This document shows, piece after piece, positions 7,660-15,304 of a stretch of 27,674 bases of DNA. Below the pieces are notes generated by a model, which was not told the origin of the DNA, ran no database searches, and was given only the letters and a program-made list of their open reading frames with translations. This stretch comes from Bacillota bacterium (lineage in GTDB: Bacteria > Bacillota > Clostridia > Acetivibrionales > DSM-1351). Positions within the stretch are counted from its first letter, which is position 1. Every line of letters starts with the position of its first letter. Position numbers and translations under genes: made by a program. The stretch covers positions 1 through 27,674 of the forward strand of contig JAEZOA010000024.1 of NCBI GenBank assembly GCA_023441625.1, read 5' to 3'.

Positions 7660-8457
7660 ATGAATTTATATAATGTTTTTAACTCTGACACCCACAAATT
7701 TCCTGTAATAGTAAGTATACCACATAGCGGAACCTTTGTGCCAAATGACATACGGTCAATTATGTTGCCGAAAGTAGTTTTCTCCAACACAGATTGGTTC
7801 CTGAAAGAACTGTATACTTTTTTACCTGACATGGGTATTACAGTTTTATCATCCAATATCAGCAGATATGTCATAGACTTAAACCGAGATAAGTCCGAGG
7901 ATATGAAAGGCAAAGATTTCTGGACGGCATTGGTACACACTCATAATACTTTTGCCAAACCACTATATCCTACTAATTTGCATCCAGACGAAACATATGA
8001 ACGGATTGAGAAATACTACGAACCGTATCATATGGCATTGGAAAAATTAATTGAAGCAAAATTACAATGCTTTAAAAGGGTGTTGCTTTTAGACTTACAT
8101 AGTTTTTGTGTGGATTTTATCGAGGGAGCAGACGAGGATATAAGCCTATCTAATTATGATTGGCAATCCTCAACACAGGAGTCCATAAAAGCCTTATGCT
8201 GTGTATTAACTGAACAAGGATATAAAGTGGGAATCAATGTTATTCGCGGCCGTTATATTTTGAAGAATTACAAACAGCTTTTTAAGAACAAAATCGACTG
8301 TATCCAAATGGAATTACGATATTCACAATACATTGGTGCCCGTTATTATGGTGAAGAAGAACTTGATTGCTGGGATGAAAAGCTATTCATAACAGCACAA
8401 AAAAGGCTACAAGCAGCATTTAATAAGCTGTTTAAGGAATTGGAGGGATACTGTTGA
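7660..8457 (+). CDS. N-formylglutamate amidohydrolase family protein
   Basis: Zinc-type hydrolase of 265 residues, the normal size for the FGase family (PF05013), whose founding member HutG cleaves N-formyl-L-glutamate to glutamate and formate. Motifs are VIVSIPHSGTFVP near residue 22, then RYVIDLNRDKSEDMKGKDFW, VLLLDLHSF near residue 145, and the late NVIRGRYI and IQMELRYSQYIG segments. The conserved H, D and E residues fit metal binding and catalysis. No histidine-degradation (hut) genes are nearby, so the true substrate may be another N-acylated amino acid. It follows the AraC gene closely, and its stop overlaps the TTG start of the folate-transporter remnant. The three form an operon. Confidence 0.88.
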   Translation: MNLYNVFNSDTHKFPVIVSIPHSGTFVPNDIRSIMLPKVVFSNTDWFLKELYTFLPDMGITVLSSNISRYVIDLNRDKSEDMKGKDFWTALVHTHNTFAKPLYPTNLHPDETYERIEKYYEPYHMALEKLIEAKLQCFKRVLLLDLHSFCVDFIEGADEDISLSNYDWQSSTQESIKALCCVLTEQGYKVGINVIRGRYILKNYKQLFKNKIDCIQMELRYSQYIGARYYGEEELDCWDEKLFITAQKRLQAAFNKLFKELEGYC

Positions 8458-8654
8458 AGTTTAGTAGAACACTAAAAATTGTATATATAGCTTTGCTTAT
8501 AGCATTACAAGTAGTATTGGGGCGTTTAGGTATTATGACACCTATTGTATCAATAAATTTTTCATTTGTGCCATTAGTTATAAATGCTATAGTATTCGGC
8601 CCTGTTTCCGCAACCGTTAGTTCAGCAATTGCAGACATTATAGGCGCTATATAA
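8454..8654 (+). pseudogene. Truncated folate ECF transporter S component (FolT-like)
   Basis: The 66 residues MKFSRTLKIVYIALLIALQV, then VLGRLGIMTPIVSINFSFVP and so on match the N-terminal third of the membrane substrate-binding subunit of folate energy-coupling-factor transporters, normally about 170 residues and six membrane spans. The frame stops after the conserved ADIIGAI, so only about two spans remain and the transporter cannot work. The TTG start overlaps the amidohydrolase stop. Downstream sequence does not restore the frame in an obvious way, which points to a deletion rather than a point mutation. Confidence 0.72.
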
Positions 8655-8655
8655 C

Positions 8656-8781
8656 CATACGCTGACAAAAACATTTGAGCCAGACTTTCAAAACGAACAT
8701 GTCGCAATAAAAACTGTGAAGTCATTTGATGAAGCTTTTGCAGAGGTTCGGGGGTTGCATACCCCCATATTACCCATGTAA
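8656..8781 (+). pseudogene. Unidentified coding fragment after the folT stump
   Basis: One forward frame reads HTLTKTFEPDFQNEHVAIKT, then VKSFDEAFAEVRGL and ends LPM at a stop. The composition looks protein-like, but I cannot name the family; the C-terminus of a folate-pathway ligase is one possibility because such genes often follow folT. It would be the other side of the deletion that truncated folT. Confidence 0.3.
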
Positions 8782-8787
8782 ACTCTG
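8741..8787. other. Stem-loop with GC-rich core
   Basis: An outer stem CAGAGGTT/AAACTCTG encloses a perfect GGGGGT-TGCAT-ACCCCC hairpin. It lies between the converging folT remnant and the DUF3795-GNAT gene. It may act as a terminator-like structure, although no T run follows directly. Confidence 0.4.
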
Positions 8788-8821
8788 TCAAGAGAAAACA
8801 AAGCACTAACGAAGATAATGC

Positions 8822-9733
8822 TTATTTTGAACGTATATAATTAAGCTCTCTGTCATTTAAGTCACAATACTTAAAATTATGTTTTAATAATGATTCTATT
8901 CTAATCGCAGCTTGCTGAACTGCTCTTGTTGCAATCTCTTTAACATCAAAAAGCAAATAAAAGTTTTCCACACACATATTAATTATCTCATCTAGCGCTG
9001 CTTTGTTTTCATAAGTAGATATTAAATCAAGGCGTAATATTCCACGCTCAACTTTATATTGACCTATCATTCCAAACATTTCGATTGTGCCAACAACTAC
9101 TTTAGTTGATTTATCCACAATTGCAAATCTAACATAAGCTTGTTGAGAATAATCTATTAGCCAAAAATCGATATACTTTCTAAGCTCATCAAGTGTATTA
9201 AAAGAAAAATTAGTACTACAATTAACGGAATTAAACAGTTCCTGCGATTTTGAATCTGAATAGCATTTTATTAAGTCATCAGCATCATTTTTCTCAACAA
9301 GACGATAAATAAAATTCTCAGTTTCAAGTGTTGGGCAGTTTATGTATGGTGTATGTGTACCAAAACGAATAAGGCGCATAATATCTTCTTCGGTTGTTAA
9401 ACTATCATAATGGCTTGTTCCACCATCTGGACTATGATAGTTAATACCATTTTCAAAATTGATTTTTAGCCTATCAAGTAAGGCTTGCTTCCCATAATTT
9501 CGTGCATATTGATTGAACGCTCGGTTTCTAGTGCCTTGCAACATTCTTTCCTCACAAGGGAATTTTTCACATTCATAACACCCGTCAAGGCTTTTCTCGT
9601 TGGCACATTGGTAGGCTGAACAATCACAGCCATGTTTACAGCCTCTCGCTTTGCAACCAATACACTCTTCTTCTCTACACAAAACACAAGCTAATCCACA
9701 CATTCCTAAATCTTTCTCACTGTAAAATTTCAT
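8822..9733 (-). CDS. DUF3795-GNAT fusion protein
   Basis: A 303-residue two-domain protein. Residues 1-105 are a cysteine-rich DUF3795-type domain with MCGLACVLCREEECIGCKAR, then GCKHGCDCSAYQCANEKSLD and CYECEKFPCEERM; about fourteen cysteines suggest zinc or iron-sulphur binding. Residues 135-303 resemble a GNAT acetyltransferase (FIYRLVEKNDADDLIKCYSD, then VRFAIVDKSTKVVVGTIEMF and LLKHNFKYCDLND). The ATG at 9733 has GGGG nine bases upstream and the product starts MKFYSEKDLGMCG; the open frame extends 18 residues further. It lies 67 bases downstream of the WYL regulator on the same strand, and the two are probably co-transcribed. Function is unknown. The fusion suggests acetylation linked to metal or redox sensing. 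Confidence 0.85.
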   Translation of the reverse strand: MKFYSEKDLGMCGLACVLCREEECIGCKARGCKHGCDCSAYQCANEKSLDGCYECEKFPCEERMLQGTRNRAFNQYARNYGKQALLDRLKINFENGINYHSPDGGTSHYDSLTTEEDIMRLIRFGTHTPYINCPTLETENFIYRLVEKNDADDLIKCYSDSKSQELFNSVNCSTNFSFNTLDELRKYIDFWLIDYSQQAYVRFAIVDKSTKVVVGTIEMFGMIGQYKVERGILRLDLISTYENKAALDEIINMCVENFYLLFDVKEIATRAVQQAAIRIESLLKHNFKYCDLNDRELNYIRSK

Positions 9734-9800
9734 TAACCGTATCCCCTTTACATTTATAATAAAAGGATAGCATAGTAATGACGACAACTGTATGTCGTCT

Positions 9801-10709
9801 TTAATACATCGAGAAAATTTCTTCTGCTTTTTCTTTTAGCATTGTTTTTAACTCAGGTGGTTCGATAACTTCAACTTGGTTTCCAAATCCTAATAAAAGA
9901 GAAAACCACATACGTTCAAAAGGTACATTAAATTCTACAATAAAATTTCCGTCCTCATATTCTTCAATAATGTTTGAACTAAGATATTCCATCACTTGAT
10001 ATTTTACTTCTTTTGTGCAAAGTAGTCGAACCTGATAAAATTGCCTTTTATCAGGTTGAGTATTGTTTTTCATTAACTTTTCAATATTTGGATGCTCTTT
10101 TATAAAACAGTCATTTGTAGGCTGACAATTTATTATTCTCGGTAACTTAAACATCCGGTAATTTTGCTTTGTAGTGCAATAAGCAAATACATACCAAGCG
10201 TACCATTGAAAAGAAAGTGCCAATGGCTCTATAATACGCTCTGATATAATGTTGTCAGCAGTTGTATATTTAATTAATAATTGTCTTTTTTCATAAATTG
10301 CCTTTTCAATAATTTTCAAATGTTCATTTACTTGTGCACTCTCTCGTGCAACAGTAAAATCAACAAATATTCGTTGTTCGCCCCCTTGCATAATCGTGAG
10401 AGCTTTTTCTAATGTTGTATTGATTTTTTTGTTATCATATGCTGAGTTCAATCCCTTTAAGGCAATAATTATATTAAGGTAGTCGTCCACACCAGCTATT
10501 TGCTTTGTAAGTTTAAATCCGTCTAAAATTTCGTATCCGCCGTTAGTTCCATATGTTGACGCGATCGGAATACCTGCTTTACACAAAGCTTCTATATCAC
10601 GCTGTATTGTTCGTTTAGTTACCTCGAATTTCTCAGCAAGTAGCGAGGAGCTAACTGTTTCTCTATTCAATAAATACATTGTTATAGAAATAAGTCTATC
10701 TATCTTCAT
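9801..10709 (-). CDS. WYL-domain transcriptional regulator (HTH_11 type)
   Basis: A 302-residue regulator. Residues 1-60 form a DeoR/BirA-like winged HTH (MKIDRLISITMYLLNRETVS, then LLAEKFEVTKRTIQRDIEAL). Residues 135-215 are the WYL domain (KRQLLIKYTTADNIISERII, then EPLALSFQWYAWYVFAYCTT), and the C-terminus is the usual WCX-like segment (RMWFSLLLGFGNQVEVIEPP). WYL domains sense nucleotides or other ligands and often control defence or DNA-damage genes. I chose the ATG at 10709, with AAGGA eight bases upstream, because family members begin at this position; the longer frame to 10871 runs through the promoter. The regulated target is probably the DUF3795-GNAT gene behind it. Confidence 0.9.
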   Translation of the reverse strand: MKIDRLISITMYLLNRETVSSSLLAEKFEVTKRTIQRDIEALCKAGIPIASTYGTNGGYEILDGFKLTKQIAGVDDYLNIIIALKGLNSAYDNKKINTTLEKALTIMQGGEQRIFVDFTVARESAQVNEHLKIIEKAIYEKRQLLIKYTTADNIISERIIEPLALSFQWYAWYVFAYCTTKQNYRMFKLPRIINCQPTNDCFIKEHPNIEKLMKNNTQPDKRQFYQVRLLCTKEVKYQVMEYLSSNIIEEYEDGNFIVEFNVPFERMWFSLLLGFGNQVEVIEPPELKTMLKEKAEEIFSMY

Positions 10710-10820
10710 AACTTTAATCCTTATACATGCGTAAAATATAATTTTCTGTACAATGCAACCTAATGCTCTCAGTATACTCATAATCAGATGTTTTGCAACA
10801 AACATAACTACCTTAAGGAA

Positions 10821-10849
10821 AGTATATGCTAAACTATCAATATTTTCAA
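10821..10849 (-). promoter_or_regulatory. Promoter of the WYL regulator operon
   Basis: On the minus strand TTGAAA (10844-10849) and TATACT (10821-10826) are 17 bases apart, about 110 bases before the WYL start. The long leader holds no obvious structured RNA. Confidence 0.5.
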
Positions 10850-10868
10850 TCATGTTAAACTCACATAA

Positions 10869-10976
10869 CAAAAAGAGCGACTAAGGATAAACCTTAATTG
10901 CTCTTTTCTGATTTGGAATTACAACCACACAGTTACCGCGAACCCGCCGTTAAAATAAATAGTGTTCTTATAATTC
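10869..10976 (-). repeat. Copy B of the intergenic repeat, behind the tRNA-Ser fragment
   Basis: On the minus strand the tRNA fragment is followed by AACACTATTTATTTTAACGG, a tract ending TTGTAATTCCAAA, and the hairpin. The order and much of the sequence match copy A at 6365-6520. It looks like the native trailer and terminator of the tRNA-Ser gene, left on the chromosomal side of the insertion. Confidence 0.5.
10870..10908 (-). terminator. Hairpin terminator
   Basis: AAAAGAGC and AAGG on one side pair with CCTTA and GCTCTTTT on the other, with small mismatches and T runs on both strands. On the minus strand it would end transcripts coming through the tRNA-Ser fragment; on the plus strand it has no upstream gene. 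Confidence 0.7.
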
Positions 10977-10978
10977 CT

Positions 10979-11042
10979 TTTTGGAGGAGAGAGTGGGATT
11001 TGAACCCACGGATAGTTTCGCCCATCACACGATTTCCAGTCG
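10979..11042 (-). repeat. 64-bp copy of the 3' part of tRNA-Ser (putative att site)
   Basis: This stretch is identical, except for three bases, to 14363-14426, which is the intact tRNA-Ser(GGA) from the anticodon stem through variable arm, T arm and encoded CCA. Homology stops inside the 5' strand of the anticodon stem. No 5' half is adjacent, so the copy cannot make a tRNA. A 3' tRNA duplicate in direct orientation with an intact tRNA is the standard footprint of site-specific integration, so I read this as the far attachment site of the islet at 11043-14362. Confidence 0.85.
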
Positions 11043-11247
11043 ATAATGCAACTATACACCCCTCAAACCCTATCAAAATCAAGATGTTCAGACTATATAT
11101 CTTAAAATGCAACACACGATTAAATCCTAAGTCACTTTATAGTGTACTACTAATTAATCAACTGTCAACCTTTGATAAGAACTTTTTTCTTCATTTCACC
11201 TTTTCTCCATTTAGGCCATAATAACTTGGATAATATTGTGGAAACTA

Positions 11248-13368
11248 TTAGTTAAGCACACTATATATTTGCTTTGAGTCAAAAAGCCTTTTAATAATAA
11301 TTTCATCATCATCACTTATATTCAATTCCTTAAAAAACAGTTTATCAATTTGTTTTGCTATCACATCTACATTTTTATTATGTGTATCTATAACTTCATT
11401 GACATCGATAGTATCAGGGATGTCACTGTTTATATAAGTAAGTAACCCATACTCAGCATCTATTATACCGTTAATTAAAGTTTCAATCTCTTTTCCAGAT
11501 TGCATTATCTCAAATAATGGAACTAGTGATTTTTTGAAAATTGAAGGTTTATGAACATTTATATCATTTAAAGCTGTATAGGAATACCATATAAATAATG
11601 AAGATTTTAACCAGCCCGCTAATGCTTTCAATGATATACTACTTTTAAAAGCTTCGTTAATAGTTAATACTAGAGTTGGCTCGGTTTTATCTAATGATAC
11701 TAATCCCCATTCTTCATTATTATCAATATAATAGCAGCCTCCTCCAGGTGCTATGATTATTGATTCTCCACTAAACTTTTGTACATTAATACTACTTAAG
11801 TCATATTTATCTGTCATAGGGCATGTGCATCTTAGATATGCATTAGGTAGTCTGGTTTCTACTCTATCAACATAATATACATTACCCTTCATATTTCCAT
11901 TATCAATGGCAACTGGAAATTCCCCAGAATATCTCTTGTTTATTGTTACATCTAGAATTGAAGATAATGATACTGATGTCTTTTCTATAGCATTGAGAAT
12001 CATAAATTTACCAGAATCTTCTTTTAATAAGTTGATTTCGTTAATAATCTTATCAAACTTAGTCTGATTTAATCTATTATATTCTTCCATACGGCTTAGT
12101 AAATGTGTTTCGACTATACATTCTATATCTTGTAAATTTGCTTCAATAACGTCTTTACCTTTAAATATGTATGCTTTGTTATTTATAGAATATAATGTTC
12201 TTTTTTCACTAGATAACCTAGCAATTATTACGTTTCTACTGTTGCCGAACTGATGAGTTGAAACATATAGATTTATTCTACCATTCTTTATAGCTAGGTC
12301 ATCAAGACATCTCTTAAGTAATTCAATACACTCGTCTTCACTTCTTTTAATTCCAACCATATTTATACCGTGGCTTATACTTACTCCGAACACTAATGTG
12401 CCGTACCCATCATTAAGAACAGCACACGCTGTTTTAGTAATTAAGTCTCTATTAGTCTGCTCAAGGATTTCAAATGTATGAGTTTTATATTCTTTTACGA
12501 TATTTTCTATTATATTTATGGTTTCGGGATTAGGGGTCTGACTAATAAATTCATCGGGCTTACTTAATGCCGAATATATAGAATCATAATCGATATTATC
12601 AAGTTTGAAGTATGAAATACTACTACCTGGCTCGTCTTCTCCTCCATGATAGTCTGATGCTTGTAAAAAAGCTACTGGTATATCTCTTTTATATTCTTTG
12701 TTTAACAGTAAAGATTTCATTTTTTGACAGGTTACTGGACTATTATAACAAATTCCAAGAAGTTGTGTAGAACGAAATATACTTGCTCTATATGTACCTT
12801 CAAGTTTATATATTCCTTTATTACTGTCAGCATGGGCTGCAATAGCAATAGCGTCTAATCCTATAGATTTATCTAAGACTCCTAATACATCTATATTAGA
12901 TAGTATATCTGATTCTTCCTTGCCTTGAATCTCGCTACTATACCCAGACTCAGACAGGAATTTATCAATCGCATCTAGATTGCAGTCTGGCTTAAATATC
13001 AATAGCATGTGAATACCTGGATTTGCTTCAAATTCAACACCTGGTAGAATTAGAATTTTATTGAAGAGTTCATAATCAGACATAATATTTTCATATTCAC
13101 ATCTTAGTGCATCATGATTGTCTATAAACTCACGTAAAACATTTAACTTATTTAGTAATGTATCTTTAATATGTTGAAATCTTCTATAACCTGCTATTGT
13201 ATTATGGTCAGTTATAGCAATAACTTTAATATCCTTACTGCTATACCTACGAAGAATTTCTAGGTATTCATTATCACACTTGTCACCTTTATAACAAGAA
13301 GAAGCAGGGGTATGAACATGTAAATCTACCCCATAAAATATATTATTTGCTTTAATAATATCATCCAT
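11248..13368 (-). CDS. PHP domain - Schlafen/AlbA-like multidomain protein, candidate defence protein
   Basis: A 706-residue protein with no signal peptide or membrane segment. Residues 8-245 form a complete PHP phosphoesterase domain. The metal ligands are all visible: D15, H17 and H19 in DLHVHT; D54 and H55 in ITDHNT; E112 in GVEFEAN; H120; H179 in AAHAD; D239 and H241 in SDYHG. Residues about 295-430 resemble the AlbA_2/Schlafen-type domain (YGTLVFGVSISHGINMVGIK). The C-terminal 270 residues are less clear; IIIAPGGGCYYIDNNEE followed by LAGWLKSSLFIWY recalls the recognition region of type II/IIG restriction proteins. PHP domains hydrolyse phosphoesters, including nucleic acids. It is the only intact gene between tRNA-Ser repeats with dead recombinases. 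A defence role is inferred. AGAGG precedes the ATG at a rather long 11 bases. Confidence 0.8.
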   Translation of the reverse strand: MDDIIKANNIFYGVDLHVHTPASSCYKGDKCDNEYLEILRRYSSKDIKVIAITDHNTIAGYRRFQHIKDTLLNKLNVLREFIDNHDALRCEYENIMSDYELFNKILILPGVEFEANPGIHMLLIFKPDCNLDAIDKFLSESGYSSEIQGKEESDILSNIDVLGVLDKSIGLDAIAIAAHADSNKGIYKLEGTYRASIFRSTQLLGICYNSPVTCQKMKSLLLNKEYKRDIPVAFLQASDYHGGEDEPGSSISYFKLDNIDYDSIYSALSKPDEFISQTPNPETINIIENIVKEYKTHTFEILEQTNRDLITKTACAVLNDGYGTLVFGVSISHGINMVGIKRSEDECIELLKRCLDDLAIKNGRINLYVSTHQFGNSRNVIIARLSSEKRTLYSINNKAYIFKGKDVIEANLQDIECIVETHLLSRMEEYNRLNQTKFDKIINEINLLKEDSGKFMILNAIEKTSVSLSSILDVTINKRYSGEFPVAIDNGNMKGNVYYVDRVETRLPNAYLRCTCPMTDKYDLSSINVQKFSGESIIIAPGGGCYYIDNNEEWGLVSLDKTEPTLVLTINEAFKSSISLKALAGWLKSSLFIWYSYTALNDINVHKPSIFKKSLVPLFEIMQSGKEIETLINGIIDAEYGLLTYINSDIPDTIDVNEVIDTHNKNVDVIAKQIDKLFFKELNISDDDEIIIKRLFDSKQIYSVLN

Positions 13369-13444
13369 TCATGCTACATCCTCTCATTTTAACTAAATTT
13401 TTCATTTAAAGATAACATTCTACATAATTCAATATATTCCTTCA

Positions 13445-13759
13445 TCAATTTATTGGAATCTCTAATATCATTACTCTCACACCTAATGATTTGTAATGTT
13501 GAAGTTCCTTTAATGTATCCTCCTTATTCCTGCCAAACCTATCAAGTTCAGAGAGAATAATAATATCTCCTTTGTTTTTTGCAATCCTTTTCATTGCTTG
13601 GTAATCTGGTCTATTAAAGTTCTTTCCTGTCTATTGGTCTGTAAACATTTCAGTTATCGTTATGTTATTTGCTTTGCAATAATCATTTATTGCTGTGATA
13701 CCTCTATCAAAATGTTGGTCTGCTGTTGACGTTCTATGATAACCATATACATTAGACAT
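13445..13759 (-). pseudogene. Serine recombinase (resolvase/invertase) with in-frame stop, truncated
   Basis: The minus strand from the ATG at 13759 encodes MSNVYGYHRTSTADQHFDRG, then ITAINDYCKANNITITEMFT, then an in-frame TAG at codon 43 (13631-13633), then TGKNFNRPDYQAMKRIAKNK and GDIIILSELDRFGRNKEDTL. This is the resolvase N-terminal catalytic domain with the YxR-S nucleophile region and the conserved D-R-F/L-R segment. The TAG most simply replaces a CAG in the family motif QTGKNF. The frame ends after VRVMILEIP, at the end of the catalytic domain, and the DNA-binding domain is missing. The gene is therefore inactive for two reasons. Confidence 0.8.
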
Positions 13760-13925
13760 TCGCATTAAATTTCTTTAAATTCTTTTATTTTTTATATAAT
13801 TGAAAGTCCTTACCTAACTTGAGAAAAGCCTTACCATTAAGAGGAATATCTTATTGTAATAGTAACAATAACAAATAAATATTTGATATAAATGATATCC
13901 TTATCTATTAACAGCTACAATATAT

Positions 13926-14180
13926 TTACCAAGGAGATGGCATATGAATAAACGCTACAATGATAATGATTGCACTGATATTTTTATCCTTTTGCCAGAG
14001 GATATAGTCATGTATGTGGCTGATAGAAATATCCCTTACAAACTCTTGCTGTGGATAGAACTTACTAAGACTCTTGAAGCAATTCTCATAAAAAATGATT
14101 GTGTCCTTTGCCAAGTTCTTCACATTGCAGTACTTAATAAACTCTTGAAAATTTCACGAATCTTGTGCTATCCTTTTAAG
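13926..14180 (-). pseudogene. Tyrosine recombinase (integrase) N-terminal remnant
   Basis: The minus strand encodes NFQEFIKYCNVKNLAKDTII, then FYENCFKSLSKFYPQQEF, then ISISHIHDYILWQKDKNISA before the homology ends. This matches the SAM-like core-binding N-terminal domain of phage and ICE integrases (pattern LxxxTIxFYExxxKxxxKF, then I-DYI-W-KDKNISA). A stop codon at 14154-14156 precedes it, and the catalytic domain with the R-H-R-H-Y residues is absent. It lies about 190 bases from the 3' end of the intact tRNA-Ser, the usual position of the integrase of a tRNA-targeting element. The plus-strand frame at 13944-14243 is a shadow of this remnant. Confidence 0.7.
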
Positions 14181-14365
14181 CCTTCATGCGCATTAAATCC
14201 TCACAAAAAATATAGAGAATGGTGCATAAAAAATGAAAATTAAGATGCAACAACAACAAGAAAACAAGAACCTAGAGGAAGCATGGCAAACAAAAAAATC
14301 AAGCACCTCGAAAGTCCCAAAAAGCAAAACTGGCTCTCAAGAATAAATCCTGAAAGCCCTTATTT

Positions 14366-14456
14366 TGGCGGAGAGAGTGGGATTCGAACCCACGGATAGT
14401 TTCACCCATCACACGATTTCCAGTCGTGCGCCTTAGACCAGCTCAGCCATCTCTCC
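14366..14456 (-). tRNA. tRNA-Ser(GGA)
   Basis: An intact 91-base tRNA with CCA encoded. The acceptor stem is GGAGAGA/TCTCTCC; the D arm contains GCTGAGCTGGTCTAAGGC; the anticodon stem-loop is CACGA-CTGGAAA-TCGTG with anticodon GGA; a long class II variable arm follows; and the T arm is GTGGGTTCGAATCCCAC. It reads UCC/UCU serine codons. The 3' 64 bases are duplicated at 10979-11042, so this copy marks the tRNA end of an integrated element. Confidence 0.95.
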
Positions 14457-14493
14457 ATATATAATATTCTGTTCGGCTTTAAGCCGCTTTTAT

Positions 14494-14522
14494 ATTTTAC
14501 ATTAGACCTTAAAACTTGTCAA
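14494..14522 (-). promoter_or_regulatory. Promoter of tRNA-Ser(GGA)
   Basis: On the minus strand TTGACA (14517-14522) and TAAAAT (14494-14499) are 17 bases apart. They lie about 40 bases before the tRNA, with a small CGGCTT/AAGCCG hairpin in the leader. Confidence 0.75.
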
Positions 14523-14641
14523 CCACTAAACTTTTTAAAAAGTGTAGGTTGCCTTTAACTGTTAATATTCAGCCTTTGACAATACAATATACAACATATG
14601 ATATATTGTAGGTGTTCAAACTTATTTATTCTTGAAGAGCT

Positions 14642-14695
14642 AAAAACGGCACGGAATTTTGTTGTTTCCCCTACAAAATTCGTGCCGTTTTTTGC
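14642..14695 (-). terminator. Long hairpin terminator after the coiled-coil gene
   Basis: AAAACGGCACG-GAATTTTGT and ACAAAATTCGTGCCGTTTT pair over about 18 bases with one bulge and a 10-base loop. T runs occur on both strands, so it could work in both directions. It lies just behind the stop at 14702. Confidence 0.9.
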
Positions 14696-14701
14696 ATACT
14701 T

Positions 14702-15304
14702 TTATTTGTTTGCCTTCAGGGTTTTAAGCAATTCCCCTTCATTGGCTATTTTTGTTTTAATGGTAGTTATCTTATTTACAAGGTTTTTGTATTGATCTGA
14801 TGTTTTATCCACTTTTTCGCTAAGTGCTTTTGAGTTATTCTCTACAGCTGTCAGTCTGTTCGACAAAGCTTTAAGCTTTCCGGTTGTGCTGTTTATGAAC
14901 GCTGTTTTGTTTTTATTGGTTTTGATTACGCTTCCAGTCTTAGTTGTCGCTATGAATGCATTAATTTGTAAACCAAGTTTATTTGTATCTGACTCAATAA
15001 CGTTTAGTTTTGACTCTAATGAGCTTAATTGCTTATTCTTCACAGTCTTAGTCTGAACCTTTGCTGCTTTTTTGATATCCTTTGTAGTCTTTTTTACCTT
15101 AGGAGTGCTGACTTTAGTATTTTTAACTAAAGGAATGCTTGATTCGACTTGGTTTTTATGGTTTTCTACACTTTGAGTGTTGCCTGTAGCCACCTTTTTT
15201 TCAGTACTATTTTGTGACTTTGCTGAGATTCCGATTAGTGCTGTTGAAAATACAGATAATGCTAATGCTAAAGCAAGTAGGCTTTTAGTTTTCGATTTAA
15301 TCAT
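14702..15304 (-). CDS. Secreted coiled-coil protein, function unknown
   Basis: A 200-residue exported protein. The N-terminus MIKSKTKSLLALALALSVFS followed by ALIGISAKS is a clear Sec signal peptide with no lipobox cysteine. The mature part is Lys/Thr/Ser/Asn-rich. From about residue 95 the spacing of hydrophobic residues suggests coiled coil (SSLESKLNVIESDTNKLGLQ and TGKLKALSNRLTAVENNSKA). AAGGAG lies eight bases before the ATG. It has its own strong terminator and no partner gene on this strand. It is probably a cell-wall or envelope-associated structural protein, but no specific family is recognised. Confidence 0.8.
   Translation of the reverse strand: MIKSKTKSLLALALALSVFSTALIGISAKSQNSTEKKVATGNTQSVENHKNQVESSIPLVKNTKVSTPKVKKTTKDIKKAAKVQTKTVKNKQLSSLESKLNVIESDTNKLGLQINAFIATTKTGSVIKTNKNKTAFINSTTGKLKALSNRLTAVENNSKALSEKVDKTSDQYKNLVNKITTIKTKIANEGELLKTLKANK

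Noticed and set aside
8432..8806. Minus-strand 124-codon frame opposite the folT remnant
   Set aside because: Its sequence mirrors a recognisable FolT N-terminus on the plus strand and has no ribosome site or motif.
13944..14243. Plus-strand 99-codon frame with a good AAGGAGATG ribosome-like sequence
   Set aside because: The opposite strand carries a recognisable integrase N-terminal domain over the same bases. The plus frame shows no family features and is most likely a shadow.
14598..14795. Plus-strand 65-codon frame across the terminator at 14642-14695
   Set aside because: It runs through a strong terminator hairpin and antisense to the 3' end of the coiled-coil gene; it has no ribosome site.
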